Shown piece by piece: positions 17,829-27,446 of a stretch of DNA of 64,000 nt (position 1 is the first letter of the stretch; each line of letters begins with the position of its first letter). A program made the position numbers and the translations under genes. Below the pieces are notes generated by a model. That model saw nothing but the letters and a program-made list of their open reading frames with translations, made no database searches and was not told the DNA's origin. The DNA is from Ruminococcus gauvreauii (GTDB lineage Bacteria; Bacillota; Clostridia; Lachnospirales; Lachnospiraceae). The DNA is taken from contig NZ_CP102290.1 in the NCBI RefSeq assembly GCF_025151995.1, positions 2,294,001 through 2,358,000 of the forward strand, given 5' to 3'.

Positions 17829-19157
17829 ATGAATCTGTTGCAGGGGAAGATCAGGACGGTTTATGTTAAATATCTGGCGGCGGCTTTTGGGAGCGCCATG
17901 ATCAGTTCCATCTATGGTCTGGTGGATATGGCGATGGTGGGACAGTATCAGGGGCCGGGCGGTACGGCGGCACTCGCGGTGGTTGCTCCGGTGTGGAATA
18001 TCATATACAGTCTGGGGCTGCTTACGGGCATCGGCGGGTCGGTTCTGTTTGCCACGGAAAAAGGACGAAGGGGGTCGGAAGCGGACAGTGCAAACGAGTA
18101 TTTTACAGCCGCACTGCTCGGTACCGTGATCTTTGCAGCTGTCAGCTGGATCGGCATCAGCTTTTTTGACAGTCAGCTCCTGACGCTGTTCGGGGCGGAG
18201 GAGACGCTGCTTCCACTCGCCAGGAGATACCTGCTCCCGGTCAAATTTGCCGTACCGCTGTTTCTTTTTAACCAGATGCTTGCGGCTTTTTTGAGAAATG
18301 ACGGGAATCCGGGGCTTGCGACGGCGGGTGTTCTCGCCGGAGGGATTTTTAACATTGCCGGTGACTATATCTTTGTATTTGCGTTTGATATGGGGATTTT
18401 CGGCGCCGGACTTGCGACGGCCCTGGGGGCGCTGATCACTTTTCTGGTGATGGGGACCCATTTTTTCACAAAGAGATGTTCGCTCAGGCTGGTTTGGCCG
18501 GCACGGACGGCGGAGCAACTGCGGCGTGTCATTGTCACCGGATTTTCCACATTCTTTATCGATATCGCAATGGGAATACTGACCATGCTGTTCAACCGCC
18601 AGATCATGAGATATTCGGGTCCCGATGCCCTTGCGGTCTACGGAATCATTGTAAATATCAGCACCATCGTGCAGTGCTGTGCATACAGCGCGGGACAGGC
18701 GGCACAGCCGGTCATCTCGATGAATTTCGGTGCGGAAAAATGGGGGCGGATCAGAGAGACCCTGAAATATGCGCTGCTGACATGTGCCTTCTTCGGTGTT
18801 GCCTGGACGGCTGCGGCGATTTGCTTTCCGAATGGATTCGTGCGGATATTCATGGCACCCACGGAGGCGGTCCTGGAAATCGCGCCTTTTATCATCAGGT
18901 GTTACGGAATCTCTTTTCTGCTGCTTCCGCTGAATATATTTTCCACCTACTATTTTCAGGCGCTCATGAAACCGGCGGCGTCCTTTCTGGTGTCGTTTGC
19001 CCGGGGTACGCTGATCAGCGGAATCCTGATCTATGTCCTGCCCGCGGCTGCAGGTGCAGACGCGATGTGGTTTGCGATGCCGCTCACAGAGCTTTTATTA
19101 GCAATTCCTGTGATCTGGCTGATCGTGCGGTATACGAGACGGCTTGGCAGGGCATAA
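17829..19157 (+). CDS. MATE family efflux transporter
   Basis: 442 residues, about 12 TM segments. The N-terminal half (SSIYGLVDMAMVGQYQGPGGTAALAVVAPVW) and the second-half counterpart (RQIMRYSGPDALAVYGIIVNIS) match NorM/MepA-type MATE proteins, which expel cationic compounds using Na+ or H+. ATG 17829 is 5 bp from AAGGAGG; ATG 17826 is too close. The riboswitch-like leader suggests induction by a small ligand, perhaps guanidine. Confidence 0.87.
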   Translation: MNLLQGKIRTVYVKYLAAAFGSAMISSIYGLVDMAMVGQYQGPGGTAALAVVAPVWNIIYSLGLLTGIGGSVLFATEKGRRGSEADSANEYFTAALLGTVIFAAVSWIGISFFDSQLLTLFGAEETLLPLARRYLLPVKFAVPLFLFNQMLAAFLRNDGNPGLATAGVLAGGIFNIAGDYIFVFAFDMGIFGAGLATALGALITFLVMGTHFFTKRCSLRLVWPARTAEQLRRVIVTGFSTFFIDIAMGILTMLFNRQIMRYSGPDALAVYGIIVNISTIVQCCAYSAGQAAQPVISMNFGAEKWGRIRETLKYALLTCAFFGVAWTAAAICFPNGFVRIFMAPTEAVLEIAPFIIRCYGISFLLLPLNIFSTYYFQALMKPAASFLVSFARGTLISGILIYVLPAAAGADAMWFAMPLTELLLAIPVIWLIVRYTRRLGRA

Positions 19158-19179
19158 TGGGGTATTGGGCTGGTTTAAG

Positions 19180-19255
19180 GTTACTATTCACAGCCCACCA
19201 CCCACATGCGCATTCGTCGCCTCTTTGAGGCTCCAGATCAGCTGTGAATAGTAAC
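19180..19255. repeat. Intergenic palindromic element with 15-bp perfect arms
   Basis: GTTACTATTCACAGC (19180-19194) is the exact reverse complement of 19241-19255. The 46-nt middle contains a GCCTC-TTT-GAGGC hairpin. It lies between the MATE and MoxR genes and could be a terminator or a small mobile/MITE-like repeat. Confidence 0.6.
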
Positions 19256-19359
19256 GGTTTAACAAAAATTTCACATATTATCACTTGACCTCCAGTTAAG
19301 TCCCGGTAGTATGATACAATAGACAGGTGAGGGAGATCATAATTCGGAGGGAATATAAA

Positions 19360-20307
19360 ATGAGCAAGAACAGAGATACAGCCTGGGATATACTGGCGGG
19401 TGCCAACCAGGCGATCCTGGGAAAAGAAATCTTTACCTTGGAGGCACTGGCGGCGCTGCTCGCCGGCGGACACATATTGCTGGAAGACATTCCGGGAGTA
19501 GGGAAGACGACGCTGGCGCTGGCATTTTCGAAAATGATGGGATTAAAATGGAAACGTGTGCAGTTCACACCGGACGTTCTGCCGTCCGACCTCACAGGAT
19601 TTTCCGTATATAAAAAGGATGTGCAGAAATTCGTCTACCAGCCGGGAGCAGTCTTCTGCAATCTGCTGCTCGCGGATGAGATCAATCGTACGTCCCCGAA
19701 GACGCAGTCTGCGCTTCTGGAAGTGATGGAGGAGAAACAGGTGACGGTGGACGGGGTGACCAGGATCGTGCCGTTCCCGTTTTTTGTAATAGCAACGCAG
19801 AACCCCTATGGGTCTGCCGGCACGCAGATGCTGCCGCCGGCGCAGATGGACCGTTTTATGGTATGCATGACAATGGGATACCCGGATTTTAAGAGTGAAC
19901 TCGCCATGGCTAAGGAGGTCGAGGAAGGGACGAGGACGGACAGCCTGAGAGCGAGAGTCACGATGGAACAGCTGCTGGATATGCAGAGCGAAGTTTCCAG
20001 AGTGTATATCCATGACTCAATCTATGAATATATTGTAAGACTGATCACTGCCACCAGGGAAAGCAAATACCTTGAAATGGGCGCGAGCCCCAGGGGAACG
20101 ATTGCGCTGGTGAAGATGGCGCGTGCGATCGCCTGGCTGCAGGGAAATGAATTCGTATCCCCGGCCGATGTGATCAGTCAGTTTCCGGCGGTAGTCCGGC
20201 ACAGGATTCAGATGAACGTGCGGGGGCGCATGGACGGGATGAGCCGGGAAGACATCATGGAAGATATTCTGGAGAGCGTTCCAAAACCATTGCTCAAGAG
20301 GAAATAG
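19360..20307 (+). CDS. MoxR family AAA+ ATPase
   Basis: 315 residues. Walker A is DIPGVGKTTLA, Walker B is LLADEINR (then TSPKTQSALLEVMEE), and sensor 1 is ATQNPYGSAGT; all are typical of the MRP subfamily of MoxR. ATG 19360 follows GGAGGG. The DUF58 gene starts 3 bp after the stop and a transglutaminase gene follows, the classical MoxR-DUF58-TGase module, probably acting as a chaperone or activation system on envelope proteins. Confidence 0.93.
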   Translation: MSKNRDTAWDILAGANQAILGKEIFTLEALAALLAGGHILLEDIPGVGKTTLALAFSKMMGLKWKRVQFTPDVLPSDLTGFSVYKKDVQKFVYQPGAVFCNLLLADEINRTSPKTQSALLEVMEEKQVTVDGVTRIVPFPFFVIATQNPYGSAGTQMLPPAQMDRFMVCMTMGYPDFKSELAMAKEVEEGTRTDSLRARVTMEQLLDMQSEVSRVYIHDSIYEYIVRLITATRESKYLEMGASPRGTIALVKMARAIAWLQGNEFVSPADVISQFPAVVRHRIQMNVRGRMDGMSREDIMEDILESVPKPLLKRK

Positions 20308-20310
20308 CGA

Positions 20311-21414
20311 ATGAGAAGAAATCTATATGTAATCTTTTCGGCTCTTACCTTTTATCTGGCAGGGGTATACCGGTCAGATGCACTGATGATACTGTTTATC
20401 GCAGAACTGTTTTTTCTGGCGGGTATGTTTCTTCTGTCCAGGTACCTCTCGGGCAGACTGGATGTAAAGCTGGAGCTGGAGAGTGATGCCGTGTCGAAGG
20501 GAGAAACTGTGACCGGGAGGATCCGGGTCTCGAACAGGTCACGGCTGCCGGCGGCACGGTTTGATGTTGAGCTGGAATATTATAATCCGGAAATTACCGT
20601 CCGGGGAAGAAAGATACTGCACGGGTATATGGCAGACAGGAGACAGCCGGTGAAAATGGAATTTCAGGCGGCGTCCGGATACTGCGGAATTCTGCACGTG
20701 GGAATCAGGAGTGTCAGGGTGTATGACTACCTCATGCTGTTTAGGGGACGCCGGAAAAAAGAGGAGGAGCTCAGGGTGCTCGTATTCCCTGCGGGACGGC
20801 CTGTGAAGATTGAGGCCGACTGGAATGCCGCGGTCATGTATCCCTCTGGGGGAGATCCGAGACCGGACATGCCCGGAAGTCAGCCGCCGGAGCTGTATCA
20901 GATCCGGCAGTATCATGACGGGGATTCCATGAGAGACATTCACTGGAAGCTGAGTGCCAAAATGGACCAGATGATGAGCCGGCAGTTTGCGGCAGAAACG
21001 CAGTGCACAGCGACTGTCTATCTGGATTTTCAAAAAAGCGGTGATGAGGACATCCGCCGTCTGGATGCTTTCTGTGAGCTGGCCGCCTCAGTGCTGCACG
21101 GATTTCTGGATGCAGGACACGAGTACCGGGTGTGCTGGTATGATATGGAGAAAAAAAGCGGCGAAGAGAAAATAATTCGAAATGAAGAAGATTACCGGGG
21201 AATGTTAAAAGAGCTTATTCTGTGCGCTTCGTATTCCGGGGGGACCGGAGGAAATCCGAAGGAGATGCCGGAGATATATCAGTTTTTGAGGCCGGATGAA
21301 ACGTTTCTGTGTCTGAACATGAAACTACAGCTCTTTTTGAATCAGCAGCTGATCTCCCATTTTTCGGAAGAGGACTATGAACGGGAGCTCGAAAAGGGGT
21401 GGTTTTCTGGCTGA
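20311..21414 (+). CDS. DUF58 domain-containing protein
   Basis: 367 residues. Two N-terminal TM helices (about residues 8-48), a beta-rich middle, and the DUF58 motif YHDGDSMRDIHWKLSAKM near residues 205-222, followed by a vWA-like fold. Partner of MoxR ATPases in many bacteria. It overlaps the next gene by 38 bp. Confidence 0.9.
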   Translation: MRRNLYVIFSALTFYLAGVYRSDALMILFIAELFFLAGMFLLSRYLSGRLDVKLELESDAVSKGETVTGRIRVSNRSRLPAARFDVELEYYNPEITVRGRKILHGYMADRRQPVKMEFQAASGYCGILHVGIRSVRVYDYLMLFRGRRKKEEELRVLVFPAGRPVKIEADWNAAVMYPSGGDPRPDMPGSQPPELYQIRQYHDGDSMRDIHWKLSAKMDQMMSRQFAAETQCTATVYLDFQKSGDEDIRRLDAFCELAASVLHGFLDAGHEYRVCWYDMEKKSGEEKIIRNEEDYRGMLKELILCASYSGGTGGNPKEMPEIYQFLRPDETFLCLNMKLQLFLNQQLISHFSEEDYERELEKGWFSG

Positions 21415-23674
21415 GAAAAAACATAAAAACAAAAGCGCTGCGGATCCGGGAATCGAGATATGGGAGGACAGATACCGTGCGCCGCAGGAAAAAACGGGGC
21501 TCCTGTGGGCCGTGTTCACATTTTTCAGTTACGTATGCGGTGTTCTGGGCATTCTCTATGCCCTGACGTTCATTTTGATTTTGACGTGCCGGCAGGCGGA
21601 GGGGGCGCTAATCGTCACCGCGGTATGCGGCGTGATCTGGGTATCATATTTTGGGAGACACCGGCATCCCATACTGACGAGGATGCTCGCCATCGCAGCT
21701 GCATGTGCGGCGGTGTATTATGTCAGGGATGTCCAGCATCAGCTGGGCCTGCTGATTCAGATTAGCCGTGGAGAAGCCGCAGTGCCGGATCGGATTGATC
21801 TGACAGAGACCCTGGTCCTGCTGGGAATTCTCTGCGGCATTCTGCTCTTCTGGCTGATATTTATCGTCAGGAAAGCATGGATCTTTTATTTCTTCAGCAT
21901 TCCCATTGTCTTCGGGGGACCGCTGCTGGGACAGGTGCTCGATGTGACGGAGATTTGTCTGTTTGCCTTCTTTCATATGGGAACAAGTGTGATGGGGAGT
22001 ATAGCCAGTGACAGAAGACAGCCATCGCCAAATGTCCCGGGGAGCAGTCAGACCGCGGCGGCGGGCAGGTGTGTGGCTTTGCTTGGCGTATTTTCTATGG
22101 TCTTTCTGCTGACGGCACAGCTGTTTACAGCAAAACAGATGGAGAGGCTGCTGGCAATACCCGCAAAGGCGGAGGGGTATGTAAGACAAACTGTATCAGA
22201 AATGTTTGTAGATTCTGAGCGTAACGGTGATATCAGCCGTTCCAACAGTTATCCGTCCGGCAAAGGCCAGATGGAACTCGTGCTCACGGCAAAACCGGAG
22301 GAAAATCTGTATCTGAAAGGCTTCACGGGCAGTGCATATGTGAACGGCAGCTGGAATTCGGCGGACGAAACGCAATTTCTGGAAGCGGCGGCGCGGGAGA
22401 GCGGTCAGGATCCCGGGGAGTTACGGGACAGATTTGAAAACAGAAAATATTATCTGATGCAGTCCGCGACAGGAGGACAGGGACAGACCTTGTCTGTACA
22501 ATATGTCAATCAAAATGAGACGAAGACATATCTTCCGCCCGTTTCCAGGCTTCAGGAACACTCGGATACAGGCTATACAGCACAGATGTATGAAGAACAG
22601 GAATTCGAGGATACCATTTCGGGGATGCAGGCGGAATCCTGGCCCGAGTATCTGATGCTGGAAGACCGGTACCGGCAATACGCCGCAGAGACGTATCTGG
22701 AGGTGCCGGACGATGGATTTTCGCGGCTGAAAACACTCTGTGACGAACATCCGATGACAAATTATGAAGGCATCACGGAGTTTATTCTCGGGACGCTTCA
22801 CACCACAGCCACGTACACCCTTACACCGGGAGTCGCGCCGTACGGACAGGATGCGGTGGAGTATTTTCTGCTGGAAAAGGGCAGCGGATACTGCCAGCAT
22901 TTTGCCTCAGCGGCTGTGTTGATGTACCGGTATTACAATATCCCGGCGCGTTATGTGACCGGATATCTGGCGAAGGCGGATGCCTTTACACAGCAGGAAG
23001 ACGGAAGCTATCGGGCAGTGCTGGACGATGGAAGTGCGCATGCATGGGCGGAGGTCTATCTGGCTGGGCGGGGCTGGGTTGTGGTGGAGGCGACGCCTCC
23101 GGGAAGTGTCGTGCCCGCGGAGTCTGTCAGAACCCAGGGAGATACGGCGCAGGAGGAGCAGCAGGTTCAAAACACGCCGGAAGCCACGAAAGAACCGGAG
23201 CGCCCCGGCGGGAAACCGGATGCGGGACTTAAGAACAACGAGGGGCGGGCGGGATGGAAAACGGCTGCATTTATGCTGGGAGTGCTGGCCGCTGTGTGCG
23301 CGGCGGCTGTCTGTATGTGGAAGTATCTGGTGATCCGCAGGAGGCGGAGAAAACACCGGTACCGAAGATACCGGGCGGACCGGCTGTATGCGCGTGTCCT
23401 GGAGGTTCTGCACTTCGGGGGACTCTTAAAAGAGTATGACGGCACGGAAAAGGGATTTCCGGATGCACTCGCAGAGGCGATACCGGATATCTCCCGGGCT
23501 GAGGCGTATACTGCCGTACAGACCGTGTTCAGGGAGGCTTTCGGACCGGAACGTATATCGCGGAAGGACACGGACGCAGTGCTTGTCATATATGAGAAGA
23601 CCTGCAGGCATGTCTGCAGGAGTCTGTGGGGATTTAAGAAGTGGTACTTTCAATATGGAAAAGTCTACTGGTAG
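21377..23674 (+). CDS. Membrane transglutaminase-like protein
   Basis: 765 residues. About seven N-terminal TM helices (residues 45-260), an extracellular region, then a transglutaminase core: GYCQHFASAAVLMYRYYNIP (Cys), HAWAEVY (His) and VEATPP, where the usual Asp is Glu. One more TM helix lies near residue 635, followed by an Arg-rich cytoplasmic tail of the DUF4129 type. ATG 21377 has GGAAGAGG upstream and lies inside the DUF58 gene. Probably a cell-envelope cross-linking enzyme or peptidase-like protein driven by MoxR/DUF58. Confidence 0.87.
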   Translation: MNGSSKRGGFLAEKKHKNKSAADPGIEIWEDRYRAPQEKTGLLWAVFTFFSYVCGVLGILYALTFILILTCRQAEGALIVTAVCGVIWVSYFGRHRHPILTRMLAIAAACAAVYYVRDVQHQLGLLIQISRGEAAVPDRIDLTETLVLLGILCGILLFWLIFIVRKAWIFYFFSIPIVFGGPLLGQVLDVTEICLFAFFHMGTSVMGSIASDRRQPSPNVPGSSQTAAAGRCVALLGVFSMVFLLTAQLFTAKQMERLLAIPAKAEGYVRQTVSEMFVDSERNGDISRSNSYPSGKGQMELVLTAKPEENLYLKGFTGSAYVNGSWNSADETQFLEAAARESGQDPGELRDRFENRKYYLMQSATGGQGQTLSVQYVNQNETKTYLPPVSRLQEHSDTGYTAQMYEEQEFEDTISGMQAESWPEYLMLEDRYRQYAAETYLEVPDDGFSRLKTLCDEHPMTNYEGITEFILGTLHTTATYTLTPGVAPYGQDAVEYFLLEKGSGYCQHFASAAVLMYRYYNIPARYVTGYLAKADAFTQQEDGSYRAVLDDGSAHAWAEVYLAGRGWVVVEATPPGSVVPAESVRTQGDTAQEEQQVQNTPEATKEPERPGGKPDAGLKNNEGRAGWKTAAFMLGVLAAVCAAAVCMWKYLVIRRRRRKHRYRRYRADRLYARVLEVLHFGGLLKEYDGTEKGFPDALAEAIPDISRAEAYTAVQTVFREAFGPERISRKDTDAVLVIYEKTCRHVCRSLWGFKKWYFQYGKVYW

Positions 23675-23735
23675 CCGGATATAAAAATTTACCGGCACAT
23701 ATAATGGAAAGAGTGAATATGATAAAGAGGTTTGA

Positions 23736-24260
23736 ATGAAATTTCTTCTGTTCTTTTCTGACATGATAATTCCGCTGGTAATTTTTTATATCGTCGGCTT
23801 CGGTCTGCTGATGAAGCAGAACGTGTATGAATCCTTCGTGAAAGGGGCGAAGGACGGCCTGATCACGGTCTATCAGATCGTGCCGACGCTCATAGGGCTG
23901 ATGACAGCGGTCGGTGTCCTGAGAGCCAGCGGGCTTCTGGACCTGTTGGGGTCCGGAATGGGGCATCTGCTGAAAGGCCTGGGTTTCCCGTCTGAGCTCG
24001 TACCGCTGGCCGTCGTGAAAATGTTTTCATCCAGTGCTGCATCGGGACTTCTGCTGGACATCTACAAGGAATTCGGAACAGATTCCATGCTGGGCAGGAC
24101 GGCCTCTATCATGATGAGCTGCACGGAGACAATTTTCTATACGATGAGTGTGTATTTTATCGCTGCAAAAGTCAAGAAGAGCCGTTATACACTGGCGGGT
24201 GCCCTCATAGCGACGGCTGCGGGAATTACAGTCAGCGTTTTTCTTGCCGGCAGAATGTAG
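23736..24260 (+). CDS. spmB: Spore maturation protein B (nucleoside recognition/Gate domain)
   Basis: 174 residues, the usual length. The sequence FVKGAKDGLITVYQIVPTLIGLMTAVGVLRASG and the ending with four TM helices match SpmB, which with SpmA helps dehydrate the spore core. No spmA gene lies next to it, which is unusual because the two are normally adjacent. Its presence shows that the organism can sporulate or descends from a spore former. Confidence 0.85.
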   Translation: MKFLLFFSDMIIPLVIFYIVGFGLLMKQNVYESFVKGAKDGLITVYQIVPTLIGLMTAVGVLRASGLLDLLGSGMGHLLKGLGFPSELVPLAVVKMFSSSAASGLLLDIYKEFGTDSMLGRTASIMMSCTETIFYTMSVYFIAAKVKKSRYTLAGALIATAAGITVSVFLAGRM

Positions 24261-24316
24261 AAAGAGAACCCGGATCGGATCAGTCAGTTCTGACGAAACC
24301 GATTCGGGTTCTCTTT
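24261..24316. terminator. Bidirectional terminator between spmB and the DUF885 gene
   Basis: AAAGAGAACCCG pairs with CGGGTTCTCTTT, with more pairing inside (GATCGG/CCGATT). It has A-rich and T-rich flanks and lies between convergent genes. Confidence 0.8.
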
Positions 24317-24321
24317 GACGG

Positions 24322-26073
24322 TTAAAACGCGTTCAGCACGTATTTCTCCAATATGGGGAACTGACAGGGTCCGATTTCCAGAACTTCCCGGTGGAAGTCA
24401 ACGGGCTGAATATCCTCATCCAGGGCCGTGACTTCTTCGCGGAGGTCCATGAAGGACAGGCAGCCCCCATAGTAACGGATGTAGTTCGAGGGGTCTTCCA
24501 CGATACACTGGAAAATCTCCCGGATGACCGAGGTGTCGGAGATGCCGAAACTCTGGAGATACTCTGTGGTGTCAGTCAGAGTCCACCCGTAATAGTGTAT
24601 GCCGATGTCCAGGAGCGAGTACAGGCAGAGATTCATGGAACGGTTCAGCCACAGGAGGCGCCCCAAACCTGACTCCAGGCCTGCGTAATTGTAGGCATAG
24701 GACTCCGTATAGGTCGCCCATCCCTCGATATAGCCTCCCATATTCAGCAGATGGCGTATGGGCGCATGGCTGTTCTGGGCAAAGTAGTTGGTCTGATAGA
24801 GGTGGCCGGGAAAGCCTTCGTGAGCCAATGTTGTGTAGAGCTCAACTCCCGTAAGACTGGATGCGGGATTCAGATAGATCATATTCGGTGTATGCGTGTC
24901 GATCGGGGGCGTCAGGTAGAATGCCGGACTTAAGTATTCTTTCAGATCTTCATGTATGTATTTGATATCATAAGTGACAGAAGGCGGCTCCGGGAAGTCA
25001 CGGGTGATTTCCGTCTGAAGGTCAGTCAGCATCTGCTGGGGTGTCATATCGGTCATAACCGGCTTGAAAACAGATGTTGTGAGAGACGGATTGCTTTCAA
25101 GCAGGGACTGGATCTCACGGTAATCACTGAGCAGCTGGTTGCCCAGACGCGTCTGAAGTTCTTCCACGGTGCTGTAGATGCCGCAGTTGCTCTTCAGCAG
25201 GTATTCATAATAGTCCTGGCCGCCGTTCAGATAATACAGGCCGTTGTCATTCTTTCCGCTTCCCTTCAGCTCAGTCAGGCCGCTGATCAGATGATCGTAG
25301 GCGGGCAGCACATATTTCTGAACGATTTCTGCATGTTTCGTCAGACAGGCTTCCTTTTCCGCGTCGGACAGAAAGCTGTTCTCTTCTATTTTCTGCTGGA
25401 ACACCGTATTCAGATAGTTGGAATCCCCGGACGAAATAAAGGAACTGCACTGTGCGATGATCCGGTCGGCGGTGGTATCGCTCATAAAGCAGCCGTTTTT
25501 GGCTTTATCTCCCTCGAAACGGAGAACATCCTCAAAATAAGAAGGGATATCCATGAGCAATTTCAGATAATCAGTGACGTCCTGCCGGGTCTGAAAGTTG
25601 TATTCGGCGAGGAGAAGCGGAAGCTGCGCCTGGATACCCAGGGAAGGACTTAACATTTCTGAAAGTATGTAGTTATCACCGAGCGACAGTTCCGTTTCGA
25701 AGTAAAGATCCAGGATATCGAATGTCAGCTGGTTCTCACTGGACAGACTGTCATACGGGAAATCTGACAGGATATCCCTGCTGTTTTCAATAGCGGCGTA
25801 ATATTCACCGGCATCTTCGATGGCTGCGGCACCGAGTGTAACAGTGTAGTCGTCAATTCCGTATTCTTTGGGATCAGCAAGCGTGTAATGCAGGTTAAGA
25901 GTGTTTTGGGAGACCTGATCTTCGAAGAGATCATTGGTATACGTTTCGAATTTTCGGTCGGCTGGGGAGGAGACGCCCCGCCAGATGCCGAGTGCGAGGC
26001 CGAGAACAAAGACTGCGGCCAGAAACAGTACAATGACGCTTTTCGCCGGCTTTTTAATTTTCAAATGAAACAT
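24322..26073 (-). CDS. DUF885 family putative metallopeptidase, membrane anchored
   Basis: 583 residues. One N-terminal hydrophobic segment (residues 10-30) suggests a signal anchor. The DUF885 motif TLAHEGFPGHLYQ near residue 395 has the HExxxxH-type metal site, and the ending PSNYIRYYGGCLSFMDLR is typical of the family. Likely an extracytoplasmic peptidase. ATG 26073 follows AAAGGAA; a longer upstream reading lacks an RBS. It is convergent with spmB and divergent from the lipoprotein gene. Confidence 0.85.
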   Translation of the reverse strand: MFHLKIKKPAKSVIVLFLAAVFVLGLALGIWRGVSSPADRKFETYTNDLFEDQVSQNTLNLHYTLADPKEYGIDDYTVTLGAAAIEDAGEYYAAIENSRDILSDFPYDSLSSENQLTFDILDLYFETELSLGDNYILSEMLSPSLGIQAQLPLLLAEYNFQTRQDVTDYLKLLMDIPSYFEDVLRFEGDKAKNGCFMSDTTADRIIAQCSSFISSGDSNYLNTVFQQKIEENSFLSDAEKEACLTKHAEIVQKYVLPAYDHLISGLTELKGSGKNDNGLYYLNGGQDYYEYLLKSNCGIYSTVEELQTRLGNQLLSDYREIQSLLESNPSLTTSVFKPVMTDMTPQQMLTDLQTEITRDFPEPPSVTYDIKYIHEDLKEYLSPAFYLTPPIDTHTPNMIYLNPASSLTGVELYTTLAHEGFPGHLYQTNYFAQNSHAPIRHLLNMGGYIEGWATYTESYAYNYAGLESGLGRLLWLNRSMNLCLYSLLDIGIHYYGWTLTDTTEYLQSFGISDTSVIREIFQCIVEDPSNYIRYYGGCLSFMDLREEVTALDEDIQPVDFHREVLEIGPCQFPILEKYVLNAF

Positions 26074-26153
26074 GGGATTCCTTTCGGGACCGGATAAGTG
26101 GTCCGCATACGTCCGTTGGTAACAGTTTATGACGGAGGACACAAACAAATTCA

Positions 26154-26183
26154 TTGGAAATATACCAGTCTTTGTGATACAAT
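26154..26183 (+). promoter_or_regulatory. Promoter of the lipoprotein-trxB unit
   Basis: TTGGAA, 18-nt spacer, and an extended -10 TGA-TACAAT, 26 bp before the start codon. Confidence 0.5.
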
Positions 26184-26208
26184 TTGCGTAGTAGATAGGA
26201 GGACGAAT

Positions 26209-27444
26209 ATGAAGAGAGCAGTACTTTTTTGTCTGTTGATCGCTGTGTCCGCGCTGGGAGGCTGCAGCAAACAGGAAGAAAAGAGCGTTCCTCTGGCATC
26301 TCAGGAGGAGAATGAGCAGGAGGAAGAAGAGGTAAGCATTGAATCAGAACTGCAGAGCTTTGAATTTGCTGTCAAAGGCGTGAACTATCAGCTTCCCGTG
26401 ACATATCAGGAGCTGACGGAAAACGGATGGAAGTATACCGGGGAGGATACGGAAGAGATTTCCGGGGAATCCTATCTGGAAGATCAGGAATTCCAGATGG
26501 AAGGTGCGTCGCTGCGTGCGGACATTACCAATTTTTCCGTTGATCCGATGCCGATCAGTGAATGTCATATCGGTAAGGTGACTCTGAAAACCCAGGACGC
26601 GGGGGAGAGGATCACACTGCCTGGGAACATCGTGATGGAGGAGGCCACTGTCGTACAGGTGACAGATGCATACGGGGCTCCGAGAGACCGGTACGAGGAT
26701 CAGGAATCCATCACACTGACTTATGAATACGGGGTTTACCGGAAAGCCGTCCTCACGTTTGATGCCGAGACAGAGATATTAAACACCGCAGAGCTGTGTA
26801 ATCAGACGAATCCGGAGGATGCGGAATTATATAAGACGGTCAAAAAGGGTGCCACCCAGGAAGTGAAAGATTACCAGGCTCCGCTGATGGTGTCCGGAAA
26901 TATCATGGACTTTACCGTCGAGTACGGGGGCAGTCTTTATCAGCTTCCGGCGCCGGTACAGGCATTTACTGACAATGGCTGGGAGGTCGATGAAGAAAGA
27001 TCGGATGAAGTGGTTAAAAGCGGTCAATACGGATATGTAACACTTGTGAAAGAGGGGCAGAACCTCTATGTGGTGGTTTATAATTATGGAAGTGATGCCA
27101 CGGTGATACAGAACTGTTTTGTGACTTCCGTATACGGAGACCTGACGGCCACCAAGGTTCCGATCCGCGTGGCGCATGATATTATGCTGGGAATGCGGGA
27201 AAGTGCATTTCTGTCGGCGGTCGAGGATCTGACTTATGAAAAGAGCGACGATGAGCTGACGAAGACGAGTACTTACTTTTTCTATCTGGATGATGAGAAG
27301 CTGGATTATACGTCGGTCACCGTGGACAACGCGCTCTCCATGGTAAGCGGGATTAAAGTGGTACATTACCAGGAGGGTGAAAAAAATCAGGTGCAGATCA
27401 TCCAGGCGATGGAAGATGTTGAGGCAATTCAGAAAGGGGTATGA
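26209..27444 (+). CDS. Lipoprotein with a duplicated domain
   Basis: 411 residues. The N-terminus MKRAVLFCLLIAVSALGGC has a lipobox (L-G-G-C), followed by an acidic linker. Two similar halves follow: FAVKGVNYQLPVTYQELTENGWKY (about residue 48) and FTVEYGGSLYQLPAPVQAFTDNGWEV (about residue 235), so this is an internal duplication. Function unknown. The stop overlaps the trxB start region (ATGA), which suggests co-translation. ATG 26209 follows AGGAGG. Confidence 0.8.
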   Translation: MKRAVLFCLLIAVSALGGCSKQEEKSVPLASQEENEQEEEEVSIESELQSFEFAVKGVNYQLPVTYQELTENGWKYTGEDTEEISGESYLEDQEFQMEGASLRADITNFSVDPMPISECHIGKVTLKTQDAGERITLPGNIVMEEATVVQVTDAYGAPRDRYEDQESITLTYEYGVYRKAVLTFDAETEILNTAELCNQTNPEDAELYKTVKKGATQEVKDYQAPLMVSGNIMDFTVEYGGSLYQLPAPVQAFTDNGWEVDEERSDEVVKSGQYGYVTLVKEGQNLYVVVYNYGSDATVIQNCFVTSVYGDLTATKVPIRVAHDIMLGMRESAFLSAVEDLTYEKSDDELTKTSTYFFYLDDEKLDYTSVTVDNALSMVSGIKVVHYQEGEKNQVQIIQAMEDVEAIQKGV

Positions 27445-27446
27445 AG

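Noticed and set aside
24952..25653. 233-codon antisense frame in the DUF885 gene
   Set aside because: Opposite strand of a clear gene, with no start context or recognisable motif.
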